Position numbers and translations under genes: made by a program | The notes under the pieces: model-generated | The model's database searches: none | What the model saw: only the letters and a program-made list of their open reading frames with translations | Told to the model about the DNA's origin: nothing | DNA from: Vampirovibrionales bacterium | Lineage (GTDB): Bacteria; Cyanobacteriota; Vampirovibrionia; Vampirovibrionales; JAJTHC01 | Assembly: GCA_021299615.1 (NCBI GenBank) | Contig: JAJTHC010000002.1 | Coordinates: forward strand, 1-6,927 | Direction of reading: 5' to 3' | Length of the DNA stretch: 6,927 nt | Part shown: positions 5,110-6,927 of the stretch, one piece after another | Layout: the number at the start of each line of letters is the position of its first letter | How positions within the stretch are numbered: position 1 is the first letter of the stretch

Positions 5110-5952
5110 CTACAAGCTTTCTTGTTCCTGCTTGATAGGTGTTTGTTGAATCACAGGCAACAGAGGACTCTTGCCCGTATTGCTAATGGCAAGATCTTTA
5201 AACGCTGAAAGAATATCGATCGGCACAGGAAAGACCACTGTGCTGGAGTTTTCCGTACTGATTTCAGCCAAGGTTTGCAAATAACGCATTTGCAACGCCA
5301 TGGGGTAGCGTTCCATAAGTTGAGCCGCTTGGCACAACTTTTCAGCAGCTTGGAACTCGGCGTCCGCCCCGATGATTTTCGCACGACGCTCACGCTCCGC
5401 TTCCGCTTGGCGAGCAATGGCTCGTTGCATATCCGCAGGCAATTCAACGTCTTTAATATCGACGTTAATCACCTTAATGCCCCACGGTTCGGTTTGATCA
5501 TCAATAATCAGTTCCAACTGTTCAGAAATGGCTTTTCGGTTGGAAAGCACATTGTCTAACTCAAACTGCCCGATGATCGAACGCAAAATACTTTGTGCCG
5601 ATTGACTAGTGGCATAGGCATAGTTTTCAATCGAAACCACCGCCTTAATGGGATCCGCCACACGATAGTACACCACCGCCGACACCCGAGCCGTGATATT
5701 GTCTTTCGTAATCACATCTTGCGGAGGCACATCCAGCGTCACAGTACGCATATCCACCTTCACCATTTTATCGAGCAGGGGAACGACAATACCGATTCCA
5801 GGCCCTAAGGCACGGGGTTGCACTTTCCCCAAACGAAAAACGACGCCTCGTTCGTATTCGTTAAAAATGCGTAACCAGCTAAACAAAATGCGTAAGGCAG
5901 TTAAGCCAATCACCACTTGTACGATTAAACCAATAACATTAAACTCTTCCAT
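5110..5952 (-). CDS. Slipin: stomatin/prohibitin-like SPFH-domain membrane protein
   Basis: A 280-residue protein with one N-terminal hydrophobic segment (about residues 5-27) followed by an SPFH/band 7 domain (about 30-190). Slipin landmarks are NEYERGVVFRLGKV (31-44), GPGIGIVVPLLDKMVKVDMR (50-69), TLDVPPQDVITKDN (72-85), VYYRV (94-98) and ELDNVLSNR (131-139). A charged helical stretch (RQAEAERERRAKIIGADAEF, 181-200) likely forms a coiled coil, followed by the stomatin-type tail TVVFPVPIDIL. Such proteins oligomerise in the membrane and scaffold or regulate proteases and other membrane proteins; the specific role here is not visible. Bacterial slipin genes often sit beside nfeD, but none is adjacent. 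The start is well supported: AAGGAG (5961-5966) lies 8 nt before the ATG. Confidence 0.92.
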   Translation of the reverse strand: MEEFNVIGLIVQVVIGLTALRILFSWLRIFNEYERGVVFRLGKVQPRALGPGIGIVVPLLDKMVKVDMRTVTLDVPPQDVITKDNITARVSAVVYYRVADPIKAVVSIENYAYATSQSAQSILRSIIGQFELDNVLSNRKAISEQLELIIDDQTEPWGIKVINVDIKDVELPADMQRAIARQAEAERERRAKIIGADAEFQAAEKLCQAAQLMERYPMALQMRYLQTLAEISTENSSTVVFPVPIDILSAFKDLAISNTGKSPLLPVIQQTPIKQEQESL

Positions 5953-5970
5953 TTAAAGCACTCCTTATTG

Positions 5971-6002
5971 TTGTTACATAGCATTTGCCTGCATTGTAAC
6001 AA
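5971..6002. promoter_or_regulatory. Inverted repeat upstream of the slipin gene, candidate operator or promoter
   Basis: TTGTTACA (5971-5978) and TGTAACAA (5995-6002) form a perfect 8-bp inverted repeat with a 16-nt spacer, just upstream of the slipin ribosome binding site. On the minus strand TTGTTA (6002-5997) and TATGTA (5980-5975) with 16 nt between could serve as -35 and -10, so a dimeric regulator bound here would cover the promoter. The predicted leader would be very short. No regulator gene is nearby. Confidence 0.4.
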
Positions 6003-6099
6003 ATTAAACGAAAAAAGTCTATGAATGCTTGTTCCATTTTTATATTGATGCTACTTTAACTTATTAAGCACCTTTCATTGAACCGTGCCTCGTCTCTCT

Positions 6100-6127
6100 C
6101 TTACACAATTTACATTTAAACTATAAC
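6100..6127 (+). promoter_or_regulatory. Weak candidate promoter for the small basic protein gene
   Basis: CTTACA (6100-6105), 16 nt, then TATAAC (6122-6127), ending 17 nt before the ATG at 6145. Matches to consensus are moderate and the leader would begin around the ribosome binding site. The rest of 5953-6144 shows no gene. Confidence 0.25.
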
Positions 6128-6144
6128 TAACTAGGTGATTTATC

Positions 6145-6534
6145 ATGCCTATTTCTGATATTCCGTCAAAAGTCTTACCTAAAACATATCACTTAAAGAA
6201 AAAGTCCAAACTCTCTTCTTATTGTATCCCCGTAACAGAGAAAATTGCCGTGTCACTTGAAAGAAAACGTAGTTCAAAACTAAAAGCCAAAGCTAAAGTG
6301 AAAGTCCTCTTAACAAAACTACAAGCTATACTTTTATTGAAAATCGCATACAAAAAAGCACTCAAAGAATACGCTAGATTCATCGATGATAGATACCAAG
6401 GAGAGAAGGCTCAAGATCGAATAGCAAAAATTGTAGAAGCGAGGTATCAATTAAAAAGATACAAAGAAGATGTTTCACCAGAAGAGTTTAGCCCTAAAGC
6501 TATTATAGAAAGATGGTTTTCTTTTCTGGTCTAA
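6145..6534 (+). CDS. Small, strongly basic hypothetical protein
   Basis: A 129-residue protein that I do not recognise. It has about 23 lysines and 8 arginines against about 14 acidic residues, so it is strongly basic. The first half is rich in lysine with alternating small residues (SKLKAKAKVKV, 44-54); the second half looks helical and amphipathic (KKALKEYARFIDDRYQGEKA, residues 72-91). There is one cysteine and no clear signal peptide or membrane span. A good ribosome binding site, AGGTGA (6133-6138), lies 6 nt before the ATG, supporting translation. Base composition is visibly AT-richer than the slipin and bioB genes on either side, which may mean recent acquisition or loose constraint. 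Its TAA (6532-6534) overlaps the bioB stop on the opposite strand. It could bind nucleic acid on charge alone, but that is a guess. Confidence 0.7.
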   Translation: MPISDIPSKVLPKTYHLKKKSKLSSYCIPVTEKIAVSLERKRSSKLKAKAKVKVLLTKLQAILLLKIAYKKALKEYARFIDDRYQGEKAQDRIAKIVEARYQLKRYKEDVSPEEFSPKAIIERWFSFLV

Positions 6535-6927
6535 ACCGCCACGAGCTTGAGCTTGGCAAAGAGTTGAGCATCCCGACTCGCTTCGGGGTTCGGTGTCGTC
6601 AAGAGGGTTTCTCCACTAAAAATGGAGTTCGCCCCTGCCAAGAAGCACAAGGCTTGGGCTTCATCACTTAAGCTCAAACGCCCAGCCGAAAGTCTCACCT
6701 TCGATTTCGGGAATAAAAGTCGAGTCGTGGCAATCAGACGCACCAACTCAAGGGGATCCACAGGGGCTTGGTTTTCAAGCGGAGTCCCTTCCACCGCCAC
6801 CAAGCAGTTAATGGGGATCGATTCAGGGGGATGCTCCAACGCCGTCAACGCAGCGAGTAGTTCAAGGCGTTGATCTTCGCTTTCGCCCATGCCTAAAATG
6901 CCACCGCAACAGACTTGCAAACCTGCA
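6531..6927 (-). CDS. bioB: Biotin synthase, C-terminal part (gene runs off the window)
   Basis: About 132 C-terminal residues of BioB, the radical SAM enzyme that inserts sulfur into dethiobiotin in the last step of biotin synthesis; full-length enzymes have about 320-350 residues. Visible signatures are AGLQVCCGGILGMGES, with the cysteine corresponding to a [2Fe-2S] cluster ligand (Cys188 in E. coli), then PPESIPINCLVAVEGTPL, VRLSAGR, whose last arginine corresponds to the unusual arginine ligand of that cluster (Arg260 in E. coli), CFLAGANSIFSGETLLTTPNPE and the C-terminal LFAKLKL. The N-terminal CxxxCxxC radical SAM motif lies beyond the right edge. The frame is open to the window end, so the TTG at 6920 is not the start. 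The gene ends tail-to-tail with the basic protein gene, sharing the bases CTAA (6531-6534). Confidence 0.95.
   Translation of the reverse strand, partial: AGLQVCCGGILGMGESEDQRLELLAALTALEHPPESIPINCLVAVEGTPLENQAPVDPLELVRLIATTRLLFPKSKVRLSAGRLSLSDEAQALCFLAGANSIFSGETLLTTPNPEASRDAQLFAKLKLVAV

Noticed and set aside
5023..5208. Plus-strand ORF beginning inside the tRNA-Trp gene.
   Set aside because: It starts within the tRNA, crosses the terminator hairpin and overlaps the 3' end of the slipin gene in antisense.

Overview
The window is ordinary bacterial chromosome. It carries housekeeping and vitamin or sugar metabolism genes, interrupted on the left side by short non-coding repeat elements. No phylum can be fixed from it. 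The genes use the standard bacterial code, Shine-Dalgarno sites are visible for several of them, and the tRNA-Trp has no encoded CCA. The best protein matches from memory are broad (a Thermotoga-like KDPG aldolase, a four-cysteine L33, a LegC/DegT-type aminotransferase), so I do not name an organism. No transposase, phage gene, CRISPR array or defence gene is visible.

Left part (1-1980): an imperfectly palindromic ~150 bp repeat (family A) opens the window. It is followed by a reading frame that looks like the 3' remnant of a broken gene (to 434), then a DegT/DnrJ/EryC1/StrS-family sugar aminotransferase gene (501-1670). A second family A copy in inverted orientation fills the gap up to tlyA. 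This second copy is itself split by a 146 bp element of another family (B), which sits in a TA target that is uninterrupted in the first copy.

Middle (1969-4656, minus strand): panB and tlyA lie 3 nt apart and read leftward as an operon. The tlyA stop codon lies inside the family A repeat. Upstream of panB is a third repeat, a chimera with family B ends and a family A interior. Next comes a stand-alone KDPG/KHG aldolase gene (eda-like).

Right part (4657-6927): rpmG (ribosomal protein L33) and tRNA-Trp read rightward from a good promoter. They end at a hairpin terminator shared with a convergent slipin (stomatin/SPFH) gene. A divergent gene for a small, very basic protein of unknown function follows. 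Its stop overlaps the stop of a convergent, partial biotin synthase gene (bioB) that runs off the right edge.

The metabolic genes are pantothenate synthesis (panB), biotin synthesis (bioB), sugar acid cleavage (eda) and probably surface-glycan amino sugar synthesis (the aminotransferase). The most notable content is the system of small modular mobile repeats: two families with different terminal inverted repeats share internal sequence blocks, nest in each other and form hybrids, and they sit exactly at gene boundaries.
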